The position numbers and the translations under genes were made by a program. From assembly GCF_021869535.1 (NCBI RefSeq), contig NW_026262701.1:2619501-2683500 (forward strand): a DNA stretch of 64,000 nucleotides, written 5' to 3'. The notes under the pieces were generated by a model. That model did not search any database and was not told where the DNA came from. It was given only the letters and a program-made list of their open reading frames with translations. Source of the DNA: Mytilus californianus. Taxonomy: Eukaryota > Mollusca > Bivalvia > Mytilida > Mytilidae. Positions 33,441 to 45,050 of this stretch are shown here, piece after piece; position 1 is the stretch's first letter; every line of letters begins with the position of its first letter.

Positions 33441-34685
33441 TTGATATTTTAGGTAAATAAAGCTAATTTAAAAAAAATACATGTTGATATACCGTTACAC
33501 TTGGAATGTACAGAGTTGGTATCTTTGTCACAAATTTTTTTTTTTTTAATTTTAATCATATTCTGCAAACACTTTTCAAAAATGCAATAATATTGTCAAA
33601 GGAGAAGTAAACTTTTACCATGCATGACTTGAAAGGAAGTACTTTATCGATTTTAGCCCACTAAAGAAGGTTAACAAAAAAATATGTGGAAACCATGTAG
33701 ATGGTGTACAGATCACAGATAGCACATGATGCCTATTATAAGATTTTAATTCCAAGTTAAAAGTTTTTTACTTTACTGGATTAATAGGAATTTGACATTG
33801 GAATTAATTGTATAAAACTGGAATTTCAAAACCAATAAATACATTTTTTTGGCTAAAACATCAAGATACAACGATTATGGTATCCTGTATCAATAAAGAA
33901 AACGTTGAAATTTCTGAATAAATTGCACTAATTTTTTTCAAAACAAACACATATTTAGGAGTTTAATAGTAATACTATTACATTTAAGACAGACTTTAAC
34001 CAGAGATGCAAATCTAAATGCATAAGTATGCCAGTACTATAAATCAATACACGGAAACGGCCAATGTTGTATCCAGTTCAGTTGTATGCGTCACAATTTC
34101 ATAGCTTTTCAAAAGTGTTATTTCCCTTCAGGTAAGTAGTGCCGGTTCACTGCCTGCATGGCCAATATATCAAAACACTTTTCTTTTCAACTTAAAAGTA
34201 ACATTTTGCTTTGAAAATATGTTCACCTAGATATCAAATTTGCCATAAAACATTGCATGAAATAACATGTCACTTTAATGTTGACATGTAAAATAAGCTT
34301 TTTACAGTTGCCCTTGCTGAAAGGAACTAGGGTTCTGTTTAATCTAAGGATTTGTGACTTTGAAGATCGGTCATAATTTGTATTGAATGATAAGAAGTTA
34401 CCATCAAACTTGTGACCTTTAGAGAAATGAGCCCAATAACAACTTACCAGAATTTTTTTTTTTAATCAGATTTATATATTTGTGGTCACAAATTTTGGAA
34501 AGAAATTTAGTGAAATAAACTAGGCTATTCTTTTTGGTATATGAGGTTTTTGGTTATATTTCTGTAATCCATAGTACTTAATTGTAATTTTCCAGCAGGT
34601 GTAATGAATGGGTGTAAACAATTAATATAGGATTTCATTGAATTTCTATACACCCACAAAATAATGTTTTGTATATGGAATCTTG
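33441..34685. other. AT-rich sequence, nothing identified
   Basis: I see no exon, RNA gene or strong repeat here. Homopolymer T tracts occur near 33530-33550 and 34455-34465. Confidence 0.4.
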
Positions 34686-34689
34686 TCTT

Positions 34690-35305
34690 TATAAAAAAGA
34701 AGATGTGGTATGATTGCCAATTAGACAACTCTCCACAAGAGACCAAATGACACAGAAATTTACAGCTGAGCTATAGGTCACCGTACGGCCTTCAACAATG
34801 AGCAAAGCCCATACCACATAGTCAGCTATAAAAGGTCCCGAAATTACAAACGTAAAATAATTCAAACTTTTATTGGATATAAGAAGATTTGGTGTGAGTG
34901 CCAATGAGACAACTCTCCATCCAAGTCAAAATTTATAAAAGTAAACCAATATAGGTCAAAGTACGGTCTTCAACACGGAGCCTTGGCTCACACCGAACAG
35001 CAAGCTATAAAGGGCCCCAAAAATACTAGTGTAAAACCATTCAAACGGGAAAACCAACAGTCTAATCTATATAAAAACATGCAACTGAACTAGTATACAT
35101 ATATAGCCAGTCAAGGTCGTTAAAAACTTCCATTTGTTGTATACATATTTGTTTAGGGGCCAGCTAAAGGACGCCTCCGGGTGCGGGAGTTTCTCGCTGC
35201 ATTGAAGACCTATTGGTGGCCTTCAGCTGTTCACGTCTGCTCTATGATCGGGTTGTTGTCTCTTTGACACATTCCCCATTTCCATTTTCAATTTTAAATT
35301 TTACA
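34690..35305 (-). repeat. Three abutting dispersed mussel repeats
   Basis: 34690-34870 matches (inverted) the repeats at 13625 and 30096 (ATGAGCAAAGCCCATACC). 34895-35090 is the CTCTCCATCCAAGTCA / CTCACACCGAACAGCAAG family, like 43880. 35150-35305 is an inverted copy of the GGGGAATGTGTCAAAGAG tail. The open frames at 34525 and 34689 are repeat translations. Confidence 0.8.
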
Positions 35306-36760
35306 AAAAGCAAGGGACAGGGTGGACGTTACAAGATACTACTTATACTGTGGATAAAATGGACATCACTCACATATTGGATGTTCAAAACATTAATATG
35401 TTTGTTGGATCATGCTTTTTGTTTTGTGTTCAATAAAATTTAGAAATTTAAAATGTCCTGCATCTTTCCAATTGAATCAAAAGTGAGAGCTGAGAAAGTG
35501 CCTCCCAACACCCCATACATTCACTTCTGGAACAGCCCTTTATAGAAAAGTACATTATATAAGATAAGTAGCACTAGCTAGATCTCCCAGTTTTTACAGT
35601 GCTTGAATTTTCTGGTTAGTGACGCATAAGCACAAAGTGTTAACCATGCAATTGTGTTACTGAGCTAGCTACCACACTGCATTGGGTTTCTAAGGGCATG
35701 AAGGGTTAGTAGGCACAAAAGCAAGAGAAAATACATTGGTAGTCAAAATCAGTAGATGCAAGTCGGCACCCAAAATAATTTATTATAGTGACATCCTAAA
35801 GTGCCCTTGTTTCTATATTCTCATAGTTTTTATTGTCTATTGGAAAAAATTATCAAAAACAGTCCTAAATTTAAAAACCAAAGTTATAAGTAACATTATC
35901 AAGAAAAAGTTTACTGTACAGATTATTTTAAGCTGATTTTCCAATTAAAATAAAACTAAAGAAATGCTTTCGGTTTCTTATGGTTTCCTGTCGCGTTTAA
36001 AAAAACCTTAATTCAACATTGAAAATAGATTTTAAATATTAACATGAAGCAAGTAACACTAGTAATGGTGTTCATTTATGTCTTTTGAAATAAATTGTGC
36101 AAAATAAAGAAAATAAAGTTTTGTTTCCTGTTTGGTTTCCTGTCACGAAAACGGTGAATCAAAATGGATTAATTTTTCCTCGAAAAACCCACTTGTTCCA
36201 TTAATACTATTCTCACACCAACACAACCCACAGAATAAAAGTTAAAGTTTTAGAACTTAAAAAAAAAGATACAAAAAGAAACCAAAGGCCGAATACCAAA
36301 TTATTGCCCATATGTCACCGTACCGCCTTTAACAATAAGACAAATCCATGCATATTGTAACGCATACTTTATGTATTTTTTTTCTTTCAAAATACTCAAT
36401 GGAAGCTATAAGAAAAGTTACAATGCAATTTACTTGTAAAAATGTTCAATAAAAATAAGCATATTTAACATTTTCTAACATGTGATATGGGAATTAAAAT
36501 AAGTTTTAAAATAAAACAAAACTGCTGACGCCTAATATAGGTTTTTCCTGATGCACATGTATGAGCATTTAGATAAAACCTAATTGGTTATTTTATTGCA
36601 AAAAATGGAGGCGGGAGATACCTAGGGAATGTTGATTTAGAAAAATTCAAAACAAAATCTTTATTTTGTCGAACTAACATGGCTATAAATGTGTTTTTTT
36701 CATGATATTTCAAAGATCTCATCTTGATATACAGAAGAAGAAAAAATAATAATACATTGT
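35306..36760. other. Unassigned AT-rich sequence
   Basis: No gene was identified. 35940-36180 holds two loosely related blocks ending in GGTTTCCTGTCGCG and GGTTTCCTGTCACG, suggesting an old local duplication. A MITE end (TGGAACAGCCC) is near 35528. Confidence 0.4.
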
Positions 36761-36769
36761 AGAAGGAGG

Positions 36770-36980
36770 GTAGGAGGGGTCCTGATCCTGAAATCCTGGG
36801 CTTAAAAACATGGAATCCTGAGGTCCCGAATCTAAAAAAATTTAAGTCCCGACATTCCGAAATTCGAAAAAAGAATTTCCGGATCCCGAAAGGATCAATC
36901 CCGAAATCCAAAGCTTAAAAACACCCGATCCCGGAGTCCCGATAAAGGTCCTACCCCCCCCCCCCCCCCCCCCCCCCCAA
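36770..36980. repeat. Degenerate CCCGAAATCC-type satellite and a poly-C run
   Basis: Short motifs like ATCCTGAAATCCTGG, AGTCCCGA and GATCCCGAAAGGATC recur every 20 to 40 bases, ending in a run of about 25 C at 36954-36978. The minus-strand open frame through it (a Phe/Gly/Ile-rich peptide) is a translation of the simple repeat, not a gene. Confidence 0.8.
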
Positions 36981-37153
36981 CCACCCATCCCCCCATTGTA
37001 AAACTATTGATATATGGTGAAGTACTTAATATGTGTAAGAAGCTAAAGAGTGGATTGATCCATTCATTAAAGCTTATGATTCTTGGGTACGACGATAAGA
37101 GAATGAGTCTAAAAGATCTGATAATGGCTCCAACGAAGAACTTCAAAAAGGGG

Positions 37154-39213
37154 TAGGTCTTTTCACCGCCGAACACCCCAAAAGTGAATTAAAACTATGA
37201 AAAAACTAATAATGTGTGTCAATTAAAGCAGAAAACTGTTGAATTTGTTGATTTTTTATCACAATTTCAAAGAATAATTAAACGGGTAATACACACAGCG
37301 TGTGTGAAAGTCTATTTATTATGTTATTGTTTCTGTGAATCAAATACTTATGATTCAATGTCTATTTCATAATAATTATTCAAGGTATTTTTTTGGTTCT
37401 GGGCAGATGAATTCTTTTTTTATTTTGTTCAACATATATATTTAGAATAAGAATAAGAATAGTTTTATTTGTCAATCACGTCGCCCATGAAGACAGAATA
37501 TATAATTATAACCAGTAGACAAAATAAATAGCAATAAAAAAAAAAGAAAAAGATTTTATTAGTGTTCGGCGGTGTTTTACGGTGTTCAGTGTGGTCGGTT
37601 ACTCTCCTATTCTGTATAATGTTAAAATTCGGTCTCATTTCCTTTTATTTGTTTATCTTTTTTTATACGCCCGTCAATTTTTGACGGGACGTATTATGGT
37701 ATACAAATGTCCGGTGTCATTCCGTCCGTCTGTCTGTTCGGCGTAAACATGTCGCACCGTAACTTGAGAATGACTTATCCAAATTTCATGAAACTTAACA
37801 TAGTTGTTTCTTATGATGGTCAAACGATCTGTATACTTTTTGGTGAAAATAAGATTAAAACTTTTTGAGTTACGGGACTTAGTAACTAAAACTGGTGTGT
37901 GTTTTTTTTTCACATGTCGCGCCGTATCTCAAAAACAATTTATGATTATTGCTTAAAACTTTACACACTTCTTAGTTATATTAATCTTAAGATCTGTATA
38001 CTTTTTGGTGATGATTCAAAATTTTATTTTAGAGATATTGAGTATTTTGTTAAAAAGGGGGGAGGGGGTTTTCACATGTCGCGCCGTATCTCAAAAACTG
38101 TTTATGATTATTGCTTTAAACTTTACACACTTCTTAGTTATATTAACCTTAAGATCTGTACTTTTTGGTGATGATTCAAAATTTTATTTTTGAGTAATTG
38201 AGTATTTTGTAAAAAAAGGGGGAGGGGTTTTTCACATGTCGCGCCGTATCTCAAAAACGATTTATGATTATTGCTTAAAATTTTACACACTTCTTTGTTA
38301 TATTAATCTAAAGATCTGTATACTTTTTGATTTTGATTCAAAATTTTATTTTTTAGATATTGAGTATTTTGTTAAAAAAGGGGGATGGGTTTTTTCACAT
38401 GTCGCGCCGTATCTCAAAAACAGTTTATGATTATTGCTTAAAACTTTACACACTTCTTAGTTATATTAACCTCAAGATCTGTATACTTTTTGGTGATGAT
38501 TCAAAATTTTATTTTTGAGTTAGTGAGTATTTTGTAAAAAAAGGGGGAGGGGTTTTTCACATGTCGCTCTGTATCTCAAAAACGTTTTATGATTATTGCT
38601 TAAAATTTTACGCACTTCTTTGTTATATTAATCTAAAGATCTGTATACTTTTTGGTTTTGATTGGAAATTTTATTTTTGAGATATTGATTTTTTTTTTTT
38701 TTAAAGGGGGGTTTTCACATGTCGCGCCGTATCTCAAAAACGATTTATGATTATTACTTAAAATTTTACACACTTCTTTTTTATATTAATCTAAAGATCT
38801 GTAAATTTTTTGGTTTTGATTCAAAATAGAGATATTGATTTTTTTGTAAAAAAAAGGGGGTTTTCGCATGTCACGCCGTATGTCAGAAACTATTTATGCT
38901 TATTGCATAAAAATTCACACACAAGACGACGGGCGTATCATACGCTCATGGCGCAGCTGTTTATTACCTGATTACAACAAAAGTTAAAATAAATTAAGCA
39001 GAATGACAAAAAAGTGTAATTATGGGTGTTCGGCGGTGTTTTGCAGTGTTGATGACTCTTCTACTCTTTTGGGTGTTATTAATTGGTCTCGTTTCCATTT
39101 TTATTTGTTACCCTTTTTACTAAAATACGTGAAATAGATAAGATAACATAATAAAATATTGTTGTTTTCATAGTTTTAGATTATTTTGGGGTGTTCGGCG
39201 GTGAAAAGACCTA
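37154..39213. mobile_element. DNA transposon with 30-bp perfect inverted ends, TA flanks
   Basis: The left end TAGGTCTTTTCACCGCCGAA... (37154-37183) is the exact reverse complement of 39184-39213, which ends GTGAAAAGACCTA. The outermost TA on each side is compatible with a TA target duplication, as in Tc1/mariner-like elements. Two related internal blocks starting GTGTTCGGCGGTGTTTT lie at about 37563 and 39028. A second element is inserted at 37663-38965. Without that insert this one is about 0.76 kb, with no transposase frame. Confidence 0.85.
37663..38965. mobile_element. TATACGCCCGTC element nested in the previous one, with internal repeats
   Basis: It begins TATACGCCCGTCAATTTTTG and ends ACGACGGGCGTATCATACGC, so the termini are inverted. 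Inside are about six direct repeats of roughly 165 bp, each with CACATGTCGCGCCGTATCTC, TTTATGATTATTGCTTAAAA and AAGATCTGTATACTTTTTGG. The small open frames at 37899, 38005 and 38236 are translations of this repeat unit. Confidence 0.88.
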
Positions 39214-40520
39214 TAAAAAAGTTATGTAAAACGAAAAATGAATTAGTCTGGCTATGTAAAGAGCTTGTGTTATATTTATCTTTTTAATTCCGATTAATTT
39301 GATATTGAATATTCATGAGAACAGCACATGTAGCCTAACCTTGGAGTTGTTGATATGTAGCATCAATGAAAATGTGTAGTTTTGAGAATAAAAAATAATT
39401 ATAGAAAGATATAATTTTGATTTATAAACCAAGACACGGATCTATTATAGTGGAGAACCTCAATTATATATTGAAATTGTGACTTTAATTTTAAATATTT
39501 CTATACGCAAAGTTTAACTTAGTTGAAAATTGAAAAACCTCCGTATATTGTACAAGAGTTAATAAAGTTGAAATGAAGAAATACTTCGTGTTTATTCACT
39601 TTAAATGAAAGGGTGTTCTATAGAACTTATAATGAAATGAACTTTGCATAAAAAGATCTTTAATGTAATTTTGTTCATATAGCTCTTTCAACTGTTTCGG
39701 TTCTTATATATCTTTGGATTTCAAATATTCGGCTTTGAGCTTTCCAGATGAAGGTTAATCCAGAAAAACGCTTCGGACGCATGAAATTTATTAAGCTGTT
39801 TTCGTTTTTTAGTGCATTGGGTCGATACCGCTGCTAGTGGACTATCAGTCCCCGAGTGTATCATCACCTGAGTAGTCCATATTTCGTTACTAACAAGCCC
39901 GTCTTAAATTGTCCGTTTATGAATATAGAAATAATTAAGAAACTTATCAAACTAACACGTTCCTTGTAAAGTGAATGAGAATGAAGTGTTTCTACAAGAG
40001 TTAAGAAATGAATGGTTCTGTAATTGGAGATTATAATGAGTTCCCTAAGATGTAACACTTGTATATGTATTAAGTTCGTTGTTCAGAGAGGTGAACAGTT
40101 GTACTTCTCAAAGGTTTTCTTTTGTTAAAAAAATTATTGAATTAAAAAAAATTCTTTCAACCAAAATAAATCGTTACATGTACTTGCTAAGTCTAAAGTT
40201 TCAGCATCGAACAACTGAGATTAGCATTTCAAATGCTTATGTTCGTCTGCACAATCATTCAATTAACCATTTAACCCATAAAGAAAAATAATGATACTGT
40301 TTTAAAATATCTATGACTTAAAATAGTCTCTTATTAAACTGATAAAGAAAGGGGATACGTCTTATATTTCTGAAGTTTAACTTGATTTTAAAATCTGTAC
40401 ATCAGTCATGCTAAAAGGAATATATGACATTATTAAATTTCATTTGGCAATTTGAAAAATATTCTGCAATTAATGTCTTATATTTATATAATATCAGTTG
40501 TTAATATACCTGTATTTTTT
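39214..40520. other. Mostly unassigned; one dispersed repeat at 39711-39870
   Basis: 39711-39870 contains TTTGAGCTTTCCAGATGAAG, CAGAAAAACGCTTCGGACGC and a GTCGATACCGCTGCTAGTGG block. Same-orientation relatives are at 42243-42345, 47755-47935 and 63590-63700. The rest shows no exon or RNA gene. Confidence 0.55.
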
Positions 40521-40699
40521 TCTTCTGCAAAATGGCATATCTCGCATGTCAAATCATTTGTTAATGACAATACTAACTAGGATGAGCCAAGCTGTGTAAT
40601 TTATTTTTTTATTCAGCTTAATTATTGGTGCTTCAATATTGCCATGCATTTGATATACAATGTAGTTTATTATGAATGAAAAGCATATGTACTGTTTGT
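40521..40699 (+). repeat. Duplicate of the intron segment 26145-26318
   Basis: It matches in order and strand (TCAAATCATTTGTTAATGAC, GGATGAGCCAAGCTGTG, TTATTGGTGCTTC, TTATGAATGAAAA). It ends abruptly at the start of a Penelope-like fragment, so later insertions of about 4 kb separate it from the duplicated exon at 44918. Confidence 0.85.
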
Positions 40700-40704
40700 C
40701 AAAT

Positions 40705-40873
40705 ATTGTGGCAAAGTGTATTAACTGGACTGGACTGGATTCTTATTAATTTTCCTTTTTTGGACGGTGATGTTCCTTTGGCACCGCCTAACGGTGTTTA
40801 TATATCACCACTCGTTTGCTATGCCCGTGTCTGTGGTGACGTTTTGGATTTCAATGAGCGTTGTCTGAATTGA
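40705..40873 (+). pseudogene. Penelope-like reverse transcriptase fragment
   Basis: The frame reads INFPFLDGDVPLAPPNGVYI, SPLVCYARVC and LDFNERCLN. It parallels the C-terminal part of the minus-strand copies at 51729 and 55336 (SYGVYISQLVRFARVC, FDFNERNLG). It is on the opposite strand to those, is only about 55 codons long and is not functional. Confidence 0.75.
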
Positions 40874-40949
40874 CTAGAAAGCTTTTGCTTTTCATGGCTA
40901 ATTTCGTTATTGGCTATACAGTATTACCCTTATCTGTCATTCCGCAACG

Positions 40950-41420
40950 AACAGGTATACGGACTTTTGTTCTAAACGCCATCACATATTGAGCTGATTT
41001 TTAGTATGTGAGTCTACTATGATGAGTTACAAATTTAGTTTACGTTTGGTTCCGCTCCATTGATTTTTGTTGAAATTACGGGAAATTGACTAAACATTTT
41101 GTGAAAAGAATAGTATAAATACCGATTTTTTTTAAACGCCATTTCATATTAATCTAATTTTTAGTAATGTGAGTCTACTATGATGAGTTCCTATTGAGTT
41201 TACGGTTGGTTTTGCTCAGCTGATTTATGATGAAATTACGTGCTTTGGACTTTAAACATTCCATGAGAATACTAGTCATACTGACTTTTTTTATTCTAAA
41301 TGCCTTCATATATTGAGCTGAATTTTAGTATGTGAGTGTACAATGATGAGTTACAGATTGAGTTTACGTCTGGTTCCTCTCCACTGATTTTTGCCGAAAT
41401 TACGGGCTTTGGACTTCCGA
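40950..41420 (+). repeat. Three-unit tandem repeat of about 160 bp
   Basis: Marked by AGTATGTGAGTCTACTATGA near 41007, 41165 and 41330, each followed by GAGTTTACG-like and TTACGGG-like blocks. The style (an internally repeated non-coding element) matches the other repeated elements of the window. Confidence 0.8.
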
Positions 41421-42649
41421 CACATCTAGGTTAAATATATCATCCTTGTTTAACTGTATCGATATTACGTGAGTATTAATGTTGGGTACATGTTGATATG
41501 TTAATGCCATACAATATAATATACAAAAATATTCTCATATCAAAATAAAGGATGTTCGCTACTCTGTTTCAAAATAAAAGCTTTTTAAAAGACTTTTAAA
41601 TTGATAGTATATAAATAAAGAAACTATAAAAGCAGAAAAAGTTAAGGGTCCGTGTGCTTGTTTTCGAGATATAGGGCATTGAAAGTTTGGCGGGAAATAA
41701 TACTCTCTAGATTTTTCATACATTTAACATTGGCACCTTTTTTCTTTCAAAAACGATTAAAAAAGAACGGATTTTATGAGATTTTCAAAGATGACATTTT
41801 GAACTATATGTAATAAAATTACGGAAAGAAAAGAAGGGGTTAGTGGGCTAAAGTTTTAATGGCACTACATGGAATAAAACCAGAGGATTCCGAATATCTG
41901 GCAAAAATTCAGAAACAAGAGGAGCGAACATCCTTTAGTTAACTGTTTGTTTTAGAAGCAATTTAATCTGAGATGAAGATAAAGATGTGTAGTGTATATC
42001 ATAAATCATTGTGTTATCATTAGAATGACACTCAGTTTCAGAGGTTTCCCATTATTTCCTGTATCACGTTTCATGAAGCTCTTGTTTTTTTTTAATTTTG
42101 ATTTTCACAGGCTGACCCTAGGAGGCACTGTTTTTCTGATCAAAGCATTTTCTTTTAATTGCGTAATTAAGACAATTAAAATGTCCACAAAGCAAATATT
42201 AAGTCAGCGGAAAGCCAATATATTACATATATTGTGATATTCATGTATTCCAATGCTTTCAAATATTCGACTTTGAGCGTTCCTCATGAAGGTAAATCTA
42301 GAAAACTGCTTCGGAGGCATGGAATTTATAACCTGTTTTAAATTTTTTATGAGAATTTTACAGAATAAGCATTTTTTTTAAAGATAAGGAAAAATAATTC
42401 AAAAATTAAAGATTATATAGTTTAAACATATTTTATTTGCGTAAACACAAATTGGATAAGACAATAGTCAAATATAATTCAACAATATAATATATAAGAG
42501 CATGCATACATTACATATTATTTCATCATTTGACGTATAAATTGGACAGAAAAATTAAATGGCACAATAGAAGAAAAAAAAATGGAACACAAAAACAACA
42601 AGGAAATGAATTAATAAAGAAAAAAAAAAACAACTGAACGTAGATGATG

Positions 42650-43830
42650 ATGATGTGTGTTTTACTATCAAAACAATAAGGAATCTATTCGACCCTTTAA
42701 TAAACTCAAACATACGTTCAAAGATATTTTTATTTTGCTCCTGAGTAAGTAGAATAACTACCCGAGGTTAATAGTTCTATATGTGATGGACAGTTATTTG
42801 GAAGCCAGCTAAGATTTTCTAAAAGCTTACTTCGTTTTTCTGAATATAATATACATTAAGAAAAAGAAATGATGGACCAGAAATAATATTAACGCTAAAC
42901 AGATCATAATTCAAGAAGGAAGCAGAATATCGAAGTTGGGTAAGAATAATATTGATTTTGCGAGTTTCAATTTCATTGTTTGGCATGTATTTATTACTGT
43001 AGGGATATAATTTTATTAGTTTTGTTTTCAATATTCCATTGTATCAGCTTCACGGGTTGAAGTCTCAAGGTCATTCCATTGACCATTCTATAGTTGGTGG
43101 TAAAAATGATTCATTACTTAATACAAGTCTGCAGAATGGAAGTAGTAAATCATCACCATTCCGTAGTGGATAAACAGTCGTACTTTAGATTGTTGGTGGA
43201 ATTAAATTACTCAAATATTCTGGTACATTATTTTGTTTAATATTATAACAAAAATGAATTTTTCTTGTCTCGCTTCTTTCAGCCAACGTCTCCCTCCCAA
43301 GTTCCTTGTAAATTACTAGTATCCTTGAGCTTGTAAAAATAGGTATATTACTATTCGAGTAGCTTGAAGCTGTAATGGCTTCAGTTTATTGATATTACCA
43401 AACCCTTTATTTCTAACTTCACTGGCATATTCAAATAATTGTCTTATATATAACTAGTGCCTAAAACAAAATTATACGAAGCCTTTATTTCAGTTTCCTT
43501 AGCATTTGATATGTTTAGACATACTTAAATAATATCAGTATGAACATGCAATTTAGCATTATTGCTTAATGTAAACCATAAGTGTTAATAAATATTATTA
43601 CTGACATGTTTTTTTCATTAAATGTAAAATTCATTTCTGGGATGTCAACATTTGATAATAACAATTTCTGTTTATCAAGATTAAAAGATATTAACCACTT
43701 TTTAGACCATTCGTTCAACTCATTCATGTCGTAATTTATAGCAGACTGTATCTGCAATGCATCATGATCTGCACAGCTGAACAAAGTATCATCTGCAGAG
43801 AGAATAAAGTGTTTCTGCAATGTTATTTAT
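42650..43830 (-). pseudogene. Decayed non-LTR retrotransposon (LINE) reverse transcriptase
   Basis: Reading the minus strand from 43820: SADDTLFSC (the catalytic ADD box), INYDMNELNEWSKKWLISFN, then near 43440 LFEYASEV and NKLKPLQLQATRIV, YKELGRETLAER near 43300, ETRKINIILTQLRYSASFLN at about 42965, and NKNIFERMFEFIKGSNRFL near 42700. This is the usual order of jockey/CR1-type LINE RT thumb and C-terminus. Several frameshifts and stops separate the blocks, and the 5' part and endonuclease are missing, so it is dead. Confidence 0.85.
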
Positions 43831-43874
43831 GTATATATCATAAAAAGTAATGGTCCGAGAACAGACACTTGTGA

Positions 43875-44190
43875 CATTCTCCATCCAAGTCACAATTTGT
43901 AAAAAGTAAACCATTAAAGGTCAAAGTACGGCATTCAACACGGAGCCTTGGCTCACACCGAACAGCAAGCTATAAAGGGCCCTAAATGACTAGTGTAAAA
44001 CAATTCAAACAGGAAAATCAACGGTCTAATCTATATAAAAAACGAGAAACACTTATGAATCACAGCAACAAACGACAACCACTGAACAACAGGTTCCTGA
44101 TTTAGGACAGGTGCAACAAATGCAGCGGGTTTAAAAGTTTTAACAGGCGCCAATCGTCACCCTAACCTGAAACAGTAGTATAACATTACA
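43875..44190 (+). repeat. Dispersed mussel repeat (CACACCGAACAGCAAG family)
   Basis: It contains CTCCATCCAAGTCACAATTT, TCAACACGGAGCCTTGGC, TCACACCGAACAGCAAGC and AACAAACGACAACCACTGAA. It abuts the 5'-truncated LINE on its left. The same family is at 34895-35090 and, inverted, at 28780-28900. Confidence 0.82.
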
Positions 44191-44459
44191 GCATAGAAAG
44201 ACACTATAAAATATCAATAGAAATGGCTTAACTCGATCAAAAAGAAACATTAACAAAAACAAGTAAAAATAAACTGAACGAATAAATTTGATCTATGACA
44301 CAACATAAATACAATATGTAAAACAATGCCAAAAAGACAACTATAACCTTGGATAAAATGGCGTTAAATAAAATAAATAAAAGTTGTTGGGAAAATTCAA
44401 CAAATACAGTATAACAAAACAGATAGATGTTTTTATTGTAAAACTATCAATTGAATAAA

Positions 44460-44640
44460 TTGTGAATTCATTGATATTCGTTGGATACCAATTTTCGTAG
44501 ATTTCGGGGTACAAGGGAACCACGAATTTAAATGTTCAACGAATTTCAAATTTCCTAAAGGAATGTATGCAGACTTTGCCAAAAACTACGAAATCAAATA
44601 TCCACGAAAATTGGTACCCACGAAAATAAATGATTCCACA
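44460..44640. mobile_element. MITE with about 40-bp imperfect inverted ends
   Basis: The left end TGTGAATTCATTGATATTCG...ACCAATTTTCGT mirrors the right end ACGAAAATTGGTACCCACGA...AATGATTCCACA. The body is about 100 bp and non-coding. No clear target duplication is visible. Confidence 0.75.
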
Positions 44641-44917
44641 GTAGTTCTTTTGTACGATGATACAAGAATTGGACTTTGTATTTAAACTAGATATGAAACA
44701 AATGATATCTGAGAATGGTTGAAATAAAGAAAATACCCCGTGTTTATTTGTGTGCTACTTTATTTGTATGGAATGTTTCTGGTATTCTGTTACAACGCAG
44801 CCCATTGTCAAAGATAGATGGTGTTTCAATTTGAATTTTAGGTTAGTATCCAATATGGAGCATCCCATTGCAGGGGTATATTTTTCAATTTAATAATCGA
44901 TTATATTTTATTTTCAG

Positions 44918-45050
44918 GTGTTATAAATGGGACCTTCCAAGCATATGTACATTAAATGATCCTAAGCCAGGGAAGTGCTGCAAGACGCCATTCTGTCCAG
45001 CATGGAGTCATATAGTCATAACTTATCCTCCAGGATACACAGAAGAATAA
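44918..45050 (+). CDS. Alternative or duplicated last exon of gene A (distal version)
   Basis: Acceptor attttattttcag/G in the same phase as 26530. It encodes CYKWDLPSICTLNDPKPGKC, CKTPFC and the tail PAWSHIVITYPPGYTEE, then TAA at 45048-45050. By eye about 28 of 41 residues match the proximal version, including every cysteine and the P-x-GY-x-EE end. Spliced to 18248-18362 it gives a 666-residue product. No VWC first-half exon is visible between 26.7 and 44.9 kb, which favours an alternative last exon over a second gene; a silent duplicate is still possible. An AATAAA overlaps the stop (45046-45051). Confidence 0.8.

Noticed and set aside
13641..34904. Similar peptides (SGPFIADYAVWALLIVEG type) from frames at 13641, 30097 and 34689
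   Set aside because: They look like a conserved protein family, but they are translations of the same dispersed repeat in either orientation, with no start context or partner exons.
36588..37176. Minus-strand frames rich in Phe/Gly or Gly runs
   Set aside because: They translate the CCCGAAATCC simple repeat and the poly-C tract.
37899..38430. Three short forward frames with the same peptide (SRRISKTIYDYC)
   Set aside because: The similarity comes from the 165-bp internal tandem repeat of a transposable element.
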